Under the pieces are notes generated by a model. The model was not told the origin of the DNA, did not search any database, and saw only the letters and a program-made list of their open reading frames with translations. This document shows, in pieces, positions 46,330-57,949 of a DNA stretch of 64,000 bases (within the stretch, counting starts at the first letter, position 1; each line of letters opens with the position of its first letter). Source of the DNA: Unio delphinus (Eukaryota; Mollusca; Bivalvia; Unionida; Unionidae); contig JAQISU010000118.1 of the NCBI GenBank assembly GCA_029339505.1, positions 3,337,501 to 3,401,500 of the forward strand, read 5' to 3'. Position numbers and translations under genes: made by a program.

Positions 46330-47950
46330 GTAATATCTAATGTAATCTAAAGTGTAATCTAAAGTGTAATCTATAGTGTAATCTATAGTGTAATCTAAAG
46401 TGTAATATATAGTGTAATCTAAAGTGTAATCTAAAGTGTAATCTATAGTGTAATCTAAAGTGTAATCTATTGTGTAATCTAAAGTGTAACATATAGTGTA
46501 ATCTAAAGTGTAAGCTATAGTGTAATCTAAAGTGTAATCTATAGTGTAATCTAAAGTGTAACCTAAAGTGTAATCTAAAGTGTAATCTAAAGTGTAATCT
46601 ATAGTGTAATCTAAAGTGTAATCTATAGTGTAATCTATAGTGTAATCTATAGTGTAATCTAAAGTGTAATCTATAGTGTAATCTAAAGTGTAATCTAAAG
46701 TGTAATATATAGTGTAATCTAAAGTGTAATCTATAGTGTAATCTAAAGTGTAACCTATAGTGTAATCTAAAGTGTAATCTAAAGTGTAATCTATAGTGTA
46801 ATCTATAGTGTAATCTAAAGTGTAATCTATAGTGTAATCTAAAGTGTAATCTATTGTGTAATCTCAAGTGTAACATATAGTGTAATCTAAAGTGTAAGCT
46901 ATAGTGTAATCTAAAGTGTAATCTAAAGTGTAATCTATAGTGTAATCTAAAGTGTAATCTATTGTGTAATCTAAAGTGTAACATATAGTGTAATCTAAAG
47001 TATAAGCTATAGTGTAATCTAAAGTGTAATCTATAGTGTAATCTAAAGTGTAACCTAAAGTGTAATCTAAAGTGTAATCTAAAGTGTAATCTATAGTGTA
47101 ATCTAAAGTGTAATCTATAGTGTAATCTATAGTGTAATCTATAGTGTAATCTAAAGTGTAATCTATAGTGTAATCTAAAGTGTAATCTAAAGTGTAATCT
47201 ATAGTGTAATCTAAAGTGTAATCTATAGTGTAATCTAAAGTGTAACCTATAGTGTAATATAAAGTGTAATCTAAAGTGTAATCTATAGTGTAATCTATAG
47301 TGTAATCTAAAGTGTAATCTAAAGTGTAATCTATAGTGTAATCTAAAGTGTAACCTATAGTGTAATCTAAAGTGTAATCTATAGTGTAATCTAAAGTGTA
47401 ATCTATAGTGTAATCTAAGTGTAACCTAAAGTGTAATCTATAGTGTAATCTATAGTGTAATCTAAAGTGTAATCTATAGTGTAATCTATAGTGTAATCTA
47501 TAGTGTAATCTAAAATGTAATCTATAGTGTAACCTAAAATGTAATCGATAGTGTAACCTAAAGTGTAATCTAAAGTGAAATCTATAGTGTAATCTATAGT
47601 GTAATCAAAAGTGTAATATATAGTGTAATCTATAGTGTAATCTAAAGTGTAATCTATAGTGTAATCTAAAGTGTAATCTATAGTGTAATCTATAGTGTAA
47701 TCTATAGTGTAATCTAAAGTGTAATCTATAGTGTAATATATAGTGTAATATATAGTGTAATCTAAAGTGTAATCTATAGTGTAATCTAAAGTGTAATCTA
47801 TAGTGTAATCTATAGTGTAATCTATAGTGTAATCTAAAGTGTAATCTATAGTGTAATCTAAAGTGTAATCTATAGTGTAACCTAAAGTGTAATCTAAAGT
47901 GTAACATAAAGTGTAATCTATAGTGTAATCTAAAGTGTAATCTAAAGTGC
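46330..47950. repeat. 12-bp satellite of two alternating unit types, about 135 units
   Basis: Units are AGTGTAATCTAA and AGTGTAATCTAT mixed in irregular order, with rare variants (AACCTA, AAGCTA, AACATA). A diagnostic run starting ACATATAGTG at 46489 recurs at 46981, a 492-bp higher-order period (41 units). Period 12 leaves long frames open (His-Phe-Arg-Leu or Asp-Tyr-Thr repeats on the minus strand); I do not consider these genes. Confidence 0.93.
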
Positions 47951-48118
47951 GATATTGCGAAACAAGAGATTTTTTAGGTTTCAAGAAATATTGATTTCAC
48001 AAGCAAAATTATCAATCTAGAGGCATATATTAGTATAAATTTACAGGATAAAATCATTTAAAGAGTGTATCGGTTGATATATTAGTTACATAAAATCATT
48101 AAGATAGTAAAACTTGAA

Positions 48119-48308
48119 TAATCAATAAATTATCATCAAAATTTATATCAGTTCTTGTGGAAAGGTAAAGGTAAGACAATACAAATTAACAAAAGAATAA
48201 TAGTGACACTATAATCAATAAATTGTCATCAAAATTTATATCATTTCTTGTGGAAAGGTAAAAGTAAGACAATACAAATTAACAAAAGAATAATGGTGAC
48301 ACTATAAT
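48119..48308. repeat. Tandem duplication of about 95 bp
   Basis: Two adjacent copies share TCATCAAAATTTATATCA, CTTGTGGAAAGGTAAA and AATTAACAAAAGAATAATR with few differences. Non-coding. Confidence 0.88.
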
Positions 48309-48309
48309 C

Positions 48310-49073
48310 GAGATAAAATATGGAAAGTACCAGACGTACCATAGCCTTCACTAATTGAAAAAAAATCCCAGGTACGACGGGATTCGGGTCATCATTTACC
48401 AGTGAAGGTTAGCATGGATTGTTTTTGAGCTTGCGTTTTGGTACAATTTTTGAAAATGCTGAATTTACAATGAATTGAAAAAAGTATAATAAATCCGAAT
48501 ATTTAAGTGTAACTGCATATACCGGTACTACCCTACCAGTTAGAAGGCAATTTCCATGATAAATATTTTCTGCACGAGAAATATAAACAATTCAGCAAAG
48601 ATTTTGTAAAAGTTATCTTAATATGCCATACACTGTACATAATTATGCCATTCTCTGCTATTGCGGGCGATTCACTTTGAGCACAACTTACATGTTCCGA
48701 TTGATAAAGCACTGTACAAAAATGATACAATTGCAGACAATCAGATGCTCTTCCCAATGTTATATTATATTAAAGACTCTGGATGGTACCGATTAAAGCA
48801 CATGGGGCAGTAAAAGTTAGAAATGTGTACTGTTCTCTTGGTATTAGCTACTTGTGAATAGCATACAGATGTGTGACAAATTGTTTTATAGCTTTGCCCA
48901 GGTAGCGTCTGTTTAATTCGTCATTACACACCTATTCAAATATCCTACAAAACAAATATACTGTAGTCAGTAAAAGTGTTTATTGAAAACTGAAATAAAT
49001 ATTTAACATTAGAATTACCTTTTTAAACATGATTTATGATTGAAAGAAGAAGACATAACTAAAAGAAGGGGAC
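48310..49073. other. Intergenic DNA, no gene seen
   Basis: AT-rich sequence without recognised features. Confidence 0.5.
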
Positions 49074-49300
49074 CCCGAGTGGCCGAGTGGTCTAAAGCCC
49101 TCTCCGTTACGGATCACTGCCATCTCACCTCTGTCTGCTTGGGTTCGAGTCTAAGATTCGGCTAATGTAATTATGTGAGAAAACTTGGTGGTTCTTTCTG
49201 TGGATTTTGCCGGGATCTTCCACCACCATTAATACTGGCCGTCATATATAACCTATCGTGTGCTGAATAATGGCGTTAAACCCTACAACAACAACAACAA
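49074..49300 (+). mobile_element. tRNA-derived SINE of a second family
   Basis: The head is Leu/Ser-tRNA-like with an A box in GAGTGGCCGAGTGGTC and a B box in GGGTTCGAGTCT. The body has GGATTTTGCCGGGATCTTCC, an AATACTGGCCGTCATATA block and a tail TGGCGTTAAACCC followed by (AAC)n. The central part resembles the conserved core shared by many metazoan SINEs. It is unrelated to the SINE at 44463. Confidence 0.8.
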
Positions 49301-49312
49301 ACTTTAAAGACA

Positions 49313-49442
49313 AACTTGTTGGTGTATCCGATAATTGAATCAAAATAAACATCGAAATACAACAGATTTTGCTCTTAATAAACATGTCAGTGATGACAGT
49401 GTTAGTCATGGAGAGGAGAATGGTTATGATGACTGTCACATG
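49313..49442 (+). repeat. Dispersed repeat, copy 2 (copy 1 at 45993-46130)
   Basis: Lies between the two SINE copies. Shared blocks are described for copy 1. Confidence 0.6.
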
Positions 49443-50022
49443 GGGAGGGGGACTAGTGGATGAGTGGACTAAAGCGCTCACAGTTACGTATCACTACCAT
49501 CTCACTTATGTCTGCGTGGGTTGGAGTATCAGACTAAACCAATATGGATATGTGAGAAAACTTGTAAGTAGCCCTTTTTGGGTCTGTGGTTCTTTCATGT
49601 GGATATGTGAGAAGGCTTGCCAGTAGCCTATTTTGGGTATGTGGTTCTTTCATGTGGATATGCGAGAAAGGTTGCCAGTAGCCCCTTTTGGGTCTCTGGT
49701 TCTTTTATGTGGATATGTGAGAAAACTTGCCAGTAGTCTCTTTTGGGTCTGTGGTTCTTTCATGTGGATATGTGAGAAAGCTTGCCAGTAGTCCCTTTGA
49801 GGTCTGTGGTTCTTTCATGTGGATATGTGAGAAAGCTTGCCAGTAGCTTCTTTTGGGTCTGTGGTTAATTCATGTGGATATGTGAGAAAGCTTGCCAGTA
49901 GCTTCTTTTAGGTCGGTATTTCTTTCATGAGGTTTCCCCTGGTTCCTGTTACACCATTAATATTGGCCATCATGTATAAAGGTTGAAAAATGGCGTTAAA
50001 CCCTATAACAGCAACAAACTAA
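49443..50022 (+). mobile_element. Second copy of the 49074 SINE family with an internal minisatellite
   Basis: It matches the SINE at 49074-49300 at both ends: a degenerate tRNA-like head (GTGGATGAGTGGACTAAAGC) and the tail block (AATATTGGCCATCATGTATA, then TGGCGTTAAACCC). Between them, 49550-49925 holds about six to seven tandem units of roughly 60 bp with ATGTGGATATGTGAGAAAGC and TTGCCAGTAGCCYCTTTTGG. The unit is built from SINE body sequence (compare ATGTGAGAAAACTTGGTGGT in the other copy), so the array arose inside the element. Confidence 0.8.
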
Positions 50023-50289
50023 AATTGAAAAAATCAAAGAGTTTGCAAACTTTGTAGTGAAGAGAATGTTAGGTATGTAAACAAACTGATATCAGTTTGA
50101 ATGTAAATATGATTTTAATACCGAATTAAGATGCACATATTTTGAAGAGATTAATTAATCAATCACTGAGTAGATACATTTAAAACTCTAATGTCCAATC
50201 AGAAAATCGGTCGAAGAACTTCACAAAATTTCCATTTGTTTTCTCAGCTACAAGATCAACTTATAAAAGCATTGCTATAAACACCTAGT
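50023..50289. other. Intergenic DNA
   Basis: No feature recognised. Confidence 0.5.
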
Positions 50290-51000
50290 GTATTTTACAG
50301 CACCTTTTAGGATGTGCTGTATACACTACACGTTTTTAAAACGACACTGCATACACTAGACTTTTGATTGACACTGTATACACTAGACCTTTTGACAATG
50401 ACACTTTAAACACTAGTCGTTTTGATAATAACACTGTAACCTCTAGACTCTTACATCGTTTGTATGATGAGCCGTATTTCTAAAGTATAAACTAAAATTT
50501 CTGTTCTGTTACATAGGTGACAAAAACATGCTAGTGGTTCGAAGTACATACAATGTATCTGTCAGTGTGTACATGACAGCAAACAAAACATGAAACACAG
50601 TGTGTATGTCAGCGTGTACAGGTCAGCAAACAAACTAGAAATCATACAGTGTCTGTCAGCGTGTACATGACAGCAAACAAAACGGATACCATACAATGTA
50701 TCTGGCAGACAGCAAACACACAGAAAACATACAATGTGTCTGGCAGACAGCAAACACACAGAAAAAATACAATGTGTCTGGCAGACAGCAAACGAAACAT
50801 AAACACTACAGTGTGCGTGTCAGCGTGTTCACTAAACAAACAAAACAGCAAGCATGCAGTGTGCCTGGCAACGTTTACATGACAGCAGGCAAAACAGAAA
50901 CATAATGTCTGTCAGCGTTTACAGGACAGAAAAGAAAACAGAAAACATACAGTAAGTATGTCAGCGTATACATGACAGCAAACAAAACAGAAACACAAAG
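50290..51000. repeat. Two degenerate tandem repeat blocks
   Basis: Block one (about 50300-50455) repeats GACACTGTATACACTAGAC-like units. Block two (about 50550-51000) repeats units with GTCTGGCAGACAGCAAACA, CACAGAAAACATACAATG and GTCAGCGTGTACATGACAGC. Cys-rich minus-strand frames over block two are repeat artefacts. Confidence 0.8.
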
Positions 51001-51299
51001 TTAACTCAAAAAAAGCGTGCTCGTTGGACGTCGAGGAGAGCAGATGTGTGTTTCTGTGCAAGGAAATCAACTGCTTTGTGAGCAATAATCGGATAATCAA
51101 TTTCATTGCAGGAGAGTTAAAAGAATTTTGGTGGGCACTACTCACATGATTCAGTATATACCATACGTATACTACTGAATTTCACATTTTTTCATAATTT
51201 ACGTTACATTTTATGCCAAATTTATATACTATACTTTTATTTCAGCACCCTTTAGTGTTTTTAGTTTACTGCAACATTTTCTTTATTAGCATAAGTTTT

Positions 51300-52655
51300 A
51301 CAAGTATAGACATTCCCTTTAGGACTGACTGTACGAGACGGAGACAAGAACTGGAGCCGTATAAGATATCCGACTTCTTCAACACGGCCGTGGAAGGAGA
51401 ACTCGGTAATCAAAAATTGGTTATATACCATAGAGAGGGGTGCCAGACCTTTGACTTTGGCAACTGTAGCACTTTCCCTAGACAAACGGAAGTACTCACA
51501 GAGCTAAATGTTCAGGGAGTTGACTTGAAAGACATAGATGGCCTACAATATGGGGGGTACAGACAAGTATATTTTATACCCAAAAACCCAACGACCACTA
51601 ATAAAGAAATCAGAAATGATGATATGCGGACAGAGGGCCAGAATAACGGAAACAGACCCTATAATACGAGACATAGAGCCTAAGAAAAGGGACATTTCGT
51701 ATCGGGTTTACCATTGGAATTACCGACAACCGTAATACTAGAGAAACTCATGTTCGTTAACAAAATTCGCATTGTCGATGAAAAGAGTGCAAACTGCTAT
51801 GGCTACGTCAATGTCAAAAATAGAGAAAGGATCATAAAAGTCCTACCAGAAGAGGCTAAAATAATACCTTGTTACTTCGACGTAATGGGCTTTTGTGCCG
51901 CACATGGTACAAGGGTTGCGAAAAAGATCGACCATGCCCAAGGTGTAAAATTGTAGGACACGGGGCAAAATCATGTAACCTGCCACAACAACCAAGAGAC
52001 TCTAACTCTTATGCAGGGAAAGCGGCAGGACAACAAAACGACATAGAACAAAATACCGACACAGAACAACAAGGTCGCCAAGTTGAGAGGACGGAAGAAG
52101 TAGCCCCCTGGAAGAGGATTTATGTTTGACCCCAAAAAGGACCACCAAAAAAACTAATACCAGCAACACTACTGAAAGCAAGCAATAGATACGAGATACT
52201 GCCTATAGAAAAAGAGCTCGAAAAACTGGATACCCTGAACGAGACAGAAATGAGCGGCTTGAGCCCTCTGACATACACACCGGTGCCAGTGCAGCGGGAA
52301 AGAAGAAACAACACGCTATCAGAATCTTCAACGAGCAAAGAGGTAATCACGATCACTGAACAGCTACCACAGAGAATTCCAGTACTGAGGAAAATATACA
52401 AAAACAAAAAAGGGAAAGAAACGAGAAAGTAGAATTATCGGAAAGCTCCGATGACAACGACAACCCCAGAACTGAAATGAACCGACCCAAACAGACAAAT
52501 ACCACAGAAATGACCCAAAGGATTAATGAAATACAAATAACACAACAGACCGAAACGAACGAGGAGACTGAAGAGACAGGAATAACACACTTTAGGATGA
52601 CTATAGATCCTAGGGTACAGACGAACGAGGGGCCAATGCCCCAAAACTCAATAAT
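51300..52655 (+). pseudogene. LINE ORF1: nucleic-acid-binding protein with CCHC knuckle, frameshifted
   Basis: Coding segments run in changing frames. The first has VEGELGNQKLVIYHREG and LKDIDGLQYGGYRQVYFIP. The second is RRM-like (LEKLMFVNKIRIVDEKSANC, CYGYVNVKNRERIIKVLPEE). Then comes a zinc knuckle of the CX2CX4HX4C type (CPRCKIVGHGAKSC). The polar C-terminal tail is rich in Gln, Glu, Thr and Asn. This is the usual order for ORF1 proteins of Jockey/CR1/I-like LINEs, which coat the element RNA. At least three frameshifts show the copy is dead. Confidence 0.72.
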
Positions 52656-52749
52656 TTAATTTAACTAAATAACTAAATAATTGAAATTTAACCTAATACT
52701 ATTACTATTTAAATAAAATCAACAATTTAATGAAAAGCCACCTGGAAAC

Positions 52750-53580
52750 TGTTACGTGCTTAGGCTCGAATAAGCAGCATCACAAAAAGAGTGAAAACTA
52801 ACAAGCTTGTAAAACTTTAACAATGAATTTATTAAGTACAATTATTTTCATAAAATAAAAAAACTTACGTTTTAGAGAATCAAATCCAACATTAATCCAA
52901 TATAGAATTCACAAACATAATTCACTAATGGAATTGCAAGAATCCTGATAAATAAATGTTCTAATAGTTCCAGGTTCGAATCTTGACGATGTAATCCAAA
53001 ATGGTTGACGATGTCACGTGATGCAGTTCTTGTTTTTTTATCATCCAAATGAAAATTATGAGCACATGTTCTCCTCCAAATAAATAATATAAATCCTCTT
53101 GCTTCAACGAATTGACACAAATTACAATATAACTCAAAACACAACTATTAACTTAAAAGCCCAGATTCTACTGAATTGTTCTATCCCAAACAATAATTTA
53201 AATACCTGTTATTTTTACGTAAACAAGTGATCACGCGATTTTATGGAAATTCATAGAAGGTCATAGAAAGAGCGTATGATCATTTAAACACGTACACAAA
53301 GAAAGATTCAGATAAGAAAATCAGTCATTTCTCACCCCCAAAACTAAAAATAAAAGGTTGTCCTTGAAATTAACCAATGGTTCTAGAAGCTTGTTGACAC
53401 TGTCTGAAGCAGGGTCAGAAATTAGGTCAACAAGCTAAGGTCAAAAACATGTTTACAGATAAAGTATGGTCATAAAGATTTTTTCTAGAATAATTTCCCA
53501 ATTAATGAATTTTAAAGCCAAAATGACAAATTTGGATCTGACAATTAAAAATAAATATTTTAAATCCAATAGACGTAACA
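52750..53580 (-). repeat. 3' LTR of the LTR retrotransposon
   Basis: Near-identical to 57950-58784 over its full length, with small indels. It carries a Cys-rich open frame at 52872-53144 that also persists, shorter, in the other LTR. Confidence 0.95.
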
Positions 53581-53589
53581 CCTTCCCCC

Positions 53590-54420
53590 ATAAAATAAAA
53601 AAAAGGTTTATATGATAAAACTTTCTTTTTATCACAAACCAATTTACATCTGTGATTAAAAGAAATAGTATAAACTACACAGTATAATAAATTGTTATAC
53701 ACGGGAAAGAGCGCCTGCAAATTATATTATCTAGAAATAGCCTCAACCTTTTAACTTGTCCATGTCCCACGAAATGTCCTAGGAAAATCACACTAGCACG
53801 GCATAACTCACTTTTAGATAAATTAACAGTCAAAACATGCATCAGTGAGTCTGTTAAAGAATTTTCGAATTGTTGCTAGATGTTCCATCCAGGTGTCGTT
53901 GTAGATGATGACGTCACAATTTTCTAGACCAGAGATAAACATTTTATGAGACGTTGAAATGGACTTTCTTTATATTGGTAGAGTCCATCTGAATTCACAA
54001 ATGCCGAAATTTCCTTTGCTCTTTCCGTAGTGGAATCTGCCAAAATCCTTTCAGAACGTCAAATTTGGTGACATACTTGGCATTCATAATTTTATCAATA
54101 CAATCACCAATTCTTGGTAATGGGAATGAATCTGTTTTTGTCACACTGTTCACCTTCCTATGCACATACCGAAAGTTTTATCTGGTTTTTTAACAAGTAT
54201 GCATTGTGAACTCCAATCACTTTTACTGGGCATGATAAAATCATTCTCCAACAAATATTGAATTTTCTTTTTTAAGTATTCCTGTTTGAGTGGACTCATC
54301 CTGCATGGACGCTGTTTAACAGGTTTGAAATCTCCAATTTCAACGTCATGAAAACTTTTGTTCGTCCTTGTAAGAATATCTGGACATAAGTGCTCATATA
54401 ATGATAATAACTTTCACTTA
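53590..54420 (-). pseudogene. Reverse transcriptase of the LTR retrotransposon, internally deleted
   Basis: After the integrase GPY/F module come the RT start (MSPLKQEYLKKKIQYLLEND, then WSSQCILVKKPDKTFG), then fragments of the fingers and palm, and KFFNRLTDACLTVNLSKSEL-type thumb sequence in broken frames. The YxDD region is reduced to NCDVIIYNDTW, so one of the two catalytic aspartates appears deleted. There is only about 200 bp between the thumb and the 3' LTR, so the RNase H domain is essentially missing. The reading frame changes repeatedly. Confidence 0.72.
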
Positions 54421-54669
54421 ATTTCTTGCTTGCACTTGCAAATGTGAAAGTTTCTGGTCGAGATTTTTCATAATTTCTGAATTCCAACAATTTGTCGTTC
54501 CAATGTCAGTAGAATCCGATGATATTTCTTCACTATGTGGGACAGGTACAACTAAATTAATTACATATTTAAAATGGCTATCTCTTTTATTATACTGGTA
54601 CTCCTATAATTTATTTAGATCCCAGGAGCACTAATACTATAATTTAACTAATTAATTTTCTTCTTAACT

Positions 54670-55530
54670 TTGTAAGGGTCGTAATATCTAATCTGAAGAA
54701 AGGTAAGAAGAATGAACAAGAGTAACACAACTCCATTATCAGACTCAAAAGTTCTCTCCCTTGTAGTTCTTTCAAACCATAGTTTCATTTTTAACTTGAA
54801 TTGCTGAATTGGTCATTCATTCATAACTTGCTGGAAAATTCCAGAAATGAAGTTTGAACCTTTATCAAACTGAATAGATTTGCGAAGGCCATACTGAGTT
54901 AAAATCTTTATCAAAGCTTTTACCATTGTATTATGTTTTATATTCCTCAACGGAATAGCCTCTGGAAACCTTGTTGACGCACACATTATGGTCAACAGGT
55001 ATTGGTTATCTGACTTGGTCTTAGGTAAGGGATCTACACAATCTGCCATAATTCTACCAAATGATTCGTCAAAGGCAGGAATAGGTTGCAGATGAGCCTT
55101 AGGAATCTTCTGATTCGGTTTTCCTACCATATGACAAGTATGACAAGATCTACAGGATTTGGCGACATCACTTTTGATTTTTGGCCTACAGAAGTGAGTC
55201 AAGATCTTGGGATACGTTTTATTATTCCCTAAATGACCAGCCAAAGGAGTTTCATGGGCCAGATTAAGTATTTCCTGTCTGTAAGGTTTTGGAACTACTA
55301 TTTGATAGTTCACTGACCACTCATCACCAGCAGGTACCTCGGGAGGTCTCCGTTTTCTCATAAGAATTTCATTTTTAATGAAATAACAGACAGGAACTTC
55401 AGTGGCTTCAGTCTCATTTATGACCCTTTGAAACAAACAGGAGATCTCAGGATCTTTTCCCTGTTCGACGAGAAGTGACTGTCGTTTATCACCCTGATTA
55501 GAATAAAGAGAATGAGTTGATAAAAGAGAA
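54670..55530 (-). pseudogene. Integrase of the LTR retrotransposon
   Basis: The open part (54813-55436) contains an HHCC zinc-binding domain (LAHETPLAGHLGNN with both His, and CRSCHTCHMVGK with both Cys). The catalytic core follows, with Asp in GRIMADCVDPLP and Asp in IQFDKGSNFISG. The region of the catalytic Glu is lost at the stop near 54813. Further on, YYDPYKVKKKIN matches the GPY/F module found near the C terminus of Ty3/gypsy integrases. The upstream sequence LLVEQGKDPEISCLFQRV joins it directly to the protease linker, with no reverse transcriptase between. Confidence 0.82.
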
Positions 55531-55553
55531 TCACTGTGATCAATACCTTTTGA

Positions 55554-56267
55554 TTAATCCACACAAAGAGTAAAAGTGACCTCATCAAAAGCCTGACCTA
55601 TACAAATGTCAGCTGAATGAATACTGGCTTCTTCAACATCATTCTCAAGATCATCACCCTGATTAAAATAAAGAGAATGAGTTGTTACAAGAGGATCACT
55701 ATGATCAATACCTTCTGATTGATCTAAACCAAGAGTAATAGTGACCTCATCGAAAACCTGACCTATACAAGCGTCAGTTGAAGGAATACTGTCTTCATCA
55801 ACATAACTGTGACCCAGGCAGGTGTGAGCTAAAGGAATACTGACCTTTCCAACTTCATTCTCAAGAGCTTTCTTTGCCATAGCTCTGGTAACTCTACAAG
55901 CTTGAAATATATCAGGGATTCCTTTTTCAATTGGATCAACTTTCTGATCCAAATTAGGCTTGTCAGTTACAAGTGGATTAACCACAACCTTGTCCCCAGC
56001 TAAGTCGTTGCCTAGCAATAAATCGATGCCCTCAACGGGTAAAACCGAGACTGTTCCGATTGTCACAGCTCCTGACACTACGTCTGATGACAAATTTACA
56101 CAATGGAGAGGAACATTAACCAAGCCGCACTCTACTCCCTGAATAAGAACACTTTCATTAGAAGAAGACTTCACAGAAAAAGGCAAAGTACCTGACAATA
56201 AAAGATTCTGAGAAGCTCCTTTGTCCCTTAAAATTTTAATAGGGGTGAAATTGGCTGAATCACCCAA
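55554..56267 (-). pseudogene. Retropepsin-type aspartic protease and linker of the LTR retrotransposon
   Basis: The active-site region reads KILRDKGASQNLLL, where the usual Asp-Thr/Ser-Gly is changed to Asp-Lys-Gly. VEGIDLLLGNDLAGDKV matches the second conserved retropepsin block. A long acidic linker follows with a repeated unit (CIGQVFDEVTITLGLDQSEG and CIGQAFDEVTFTL), an internal tandem duplication of about 170 bp. A stop at 55554 ends the frame, but the linker sense continues into the integrase. Confidence 0.7.
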
Positions 56268-56439
56268 GAGTTATATAGAACCCTTCGATATGAATGGTTA
56301 ATTATTCTCCATATTAAAATCAGACTGGGATTTATTAGACCCAACAAATGTATTGCTTTCAATACATGACTGTGACCTTGACCTCTTAAAAATAAGAGCA
56401 TTTGGAACAGGTCTGTCTTGATTCTGATGCCTATTTTTT

Positions 56440-57259
56440 TTATAGCAATCAGAAATAACGTGTCCTTTTTTCTTGCAAAGGTTACACGTCGGATCAAGGA
56501 TCTAGAATCAAACTTCTCTGAAGTCTGATTTTTGAAAGTTGTGTTAGTTTGAGATTTAGATGGGCTTGAATTAGGCGGAAATACTTTTCTGCCAGAAAAT
56601 TGTTGAGTAGAAGTCTTGTTAAGAAAAGGAACTTTATGTGTCAAAGAATATTCGTCAGGAGATCGAGCAGCATTTTTTCCAAGGTTTCAATCTTATGCTC
56701 ATCGAGATAAGTTTTAACATCACTATGGACACAGTTTTTGAACTCTTCAGTTAATATAATTTGCTTGAGATTTTGATAATCTTGTTCGACTTTCTTGGCT
56801 AAGCACCATCTATCAAACAACTGCTTTTTATCTCTATTAAATTCGACATGAGTTTGTCCAGCTTCTTTTCTGTAATTTCTGAATTTTTGCCTATAAGCTT
56901 CAGGGACTAACTCATAACCTCTTAAAATGCATTATTTAACCACATCATAATCACTACTTTGCTGAACAGACAGTGAAGTGTAAGTCTCACTAACCTTGCC
57001 AGTAAGTACACATTGTAATAACTGAGTCCAATTCTCTCTTGGCCACTTTAACTTTTCTGAAACTTTCTCAAAAAGAATGAAATATTTGTCTACTTCTTTT
57101 TCTTTGATAGGGGCACTAATCTAATATTCCTTGCTAAATCGAAATTTTGATTTGATGTATTATGGTGATTCTCAGTTGCCAGCTCTATTTCTTTCATTTT
57201 AATTTGAAATTCCTTTTCTTCCTTCTCTCTGTCGTATTGCAACTGTTTTTCTTTCTCCC

Positions 57260-57343
<84 letters not shown>

Positions 57344-57838
57344 TTCACATTGTCTTTCTTTCTCCCTTTCATGAAATTCCAGTTTCTTAAACTCTAATTC
57401 TCTCTCTTCTTTTTCTCTATCATATTGCAATTGTCTCTCTTTCTCCTCTTTTTCAAATTGTAATTATCTTTCTTTCTTCTCTTTTTCAAATTGTAATTGT
57501 CTTTCTTTCTCCTCTATCTCTCTATCAATCCGCATCTGCTCTTTCTGTAATTACAGCTTCTTGAACTCTAATTCCATCTTTAACTTTAATTCTAATTCTT
57601 TTAATTTTATGTCAGAGTCTGATGCAGACTTATTGACCGAAATTAAAGCACTTTGTTCCAACATATCCTTTTCCACCAAATATTGAACCAAAATTTGTTT
57701 GATATCTTGTTTCGTTAAAGAAGCCTTGACTTCATAAAGATCAAATTTTCTGGCAAGCTGAATCAACTCATCTTTTTTGAAAAGATCTAATTGCTCCTGG
57801 GTAGGATTATAAAGAAATATTTCTACCTTAGATGTCAT
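56440..57838 (-). pseudogene. gag: gag polyprotein gene of the LTR retrotransposon
   Basis: From the ATG at 57838 the N-terminal 95 residues include a SAP-like helical segment (FKKDELIQLARKFDLYEVKA). Next comes a Glu/Arg-rich helical region encoded partly by a (CT)n microsatellite (57262-57336 plus). A helical capsid-like region with YRKEAGQTHVEFNRDKKQLF and ILTEEFKNCVHSDVKTYL follows. A zinc knuckle (CNLCKKKGHVISDC) lies at about 56447-56488. At least two frame breaks are visible. Gag would form the virus-like particle and bind element RNA. Confidence 0.72.
57262..57336. repeat. (CT)n microsatellite inside gag
   Basis: Thirty-seven CT dinucleotides. On the minus strand they read as alternating Arg-Glu codons continuous with natural Glu/Arg/Lys-rich gag sequence on both sides. 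Confidence 0.95.
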
Positions 57839-57949
57839 TTTAATACAAGCCTCTCAGTCTCACTAAAAATTTAAAATTTTCAAAAACTAGGGGAAATTCA
57901 AATTTAAATTCCAATTTATCTCAATTCCAAGACGAGATCCCAATTTCTC

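Noticed and set aside
46337..47984. Long His-Phe-Arg-Leu and Asp-Tyr-Thr repeat proteins on the minus strand
   Set aside because: A 12-bp period automatically leaves several frames open. No unique N- or C-terminal sequence supports a gene.
49078..49165. Functional tRNA-Leu/Ser gene
   Set aside because: Same reason: it is the head of a SINE, repeated 0.4 kb away with the same body and tail.
52872..53144. Independent Cys-rich gene in the LTR
   Set aside because: Present in both LTRs with a shorter version in one; likely a chance frame in LTR sequence, without codon or domain support.
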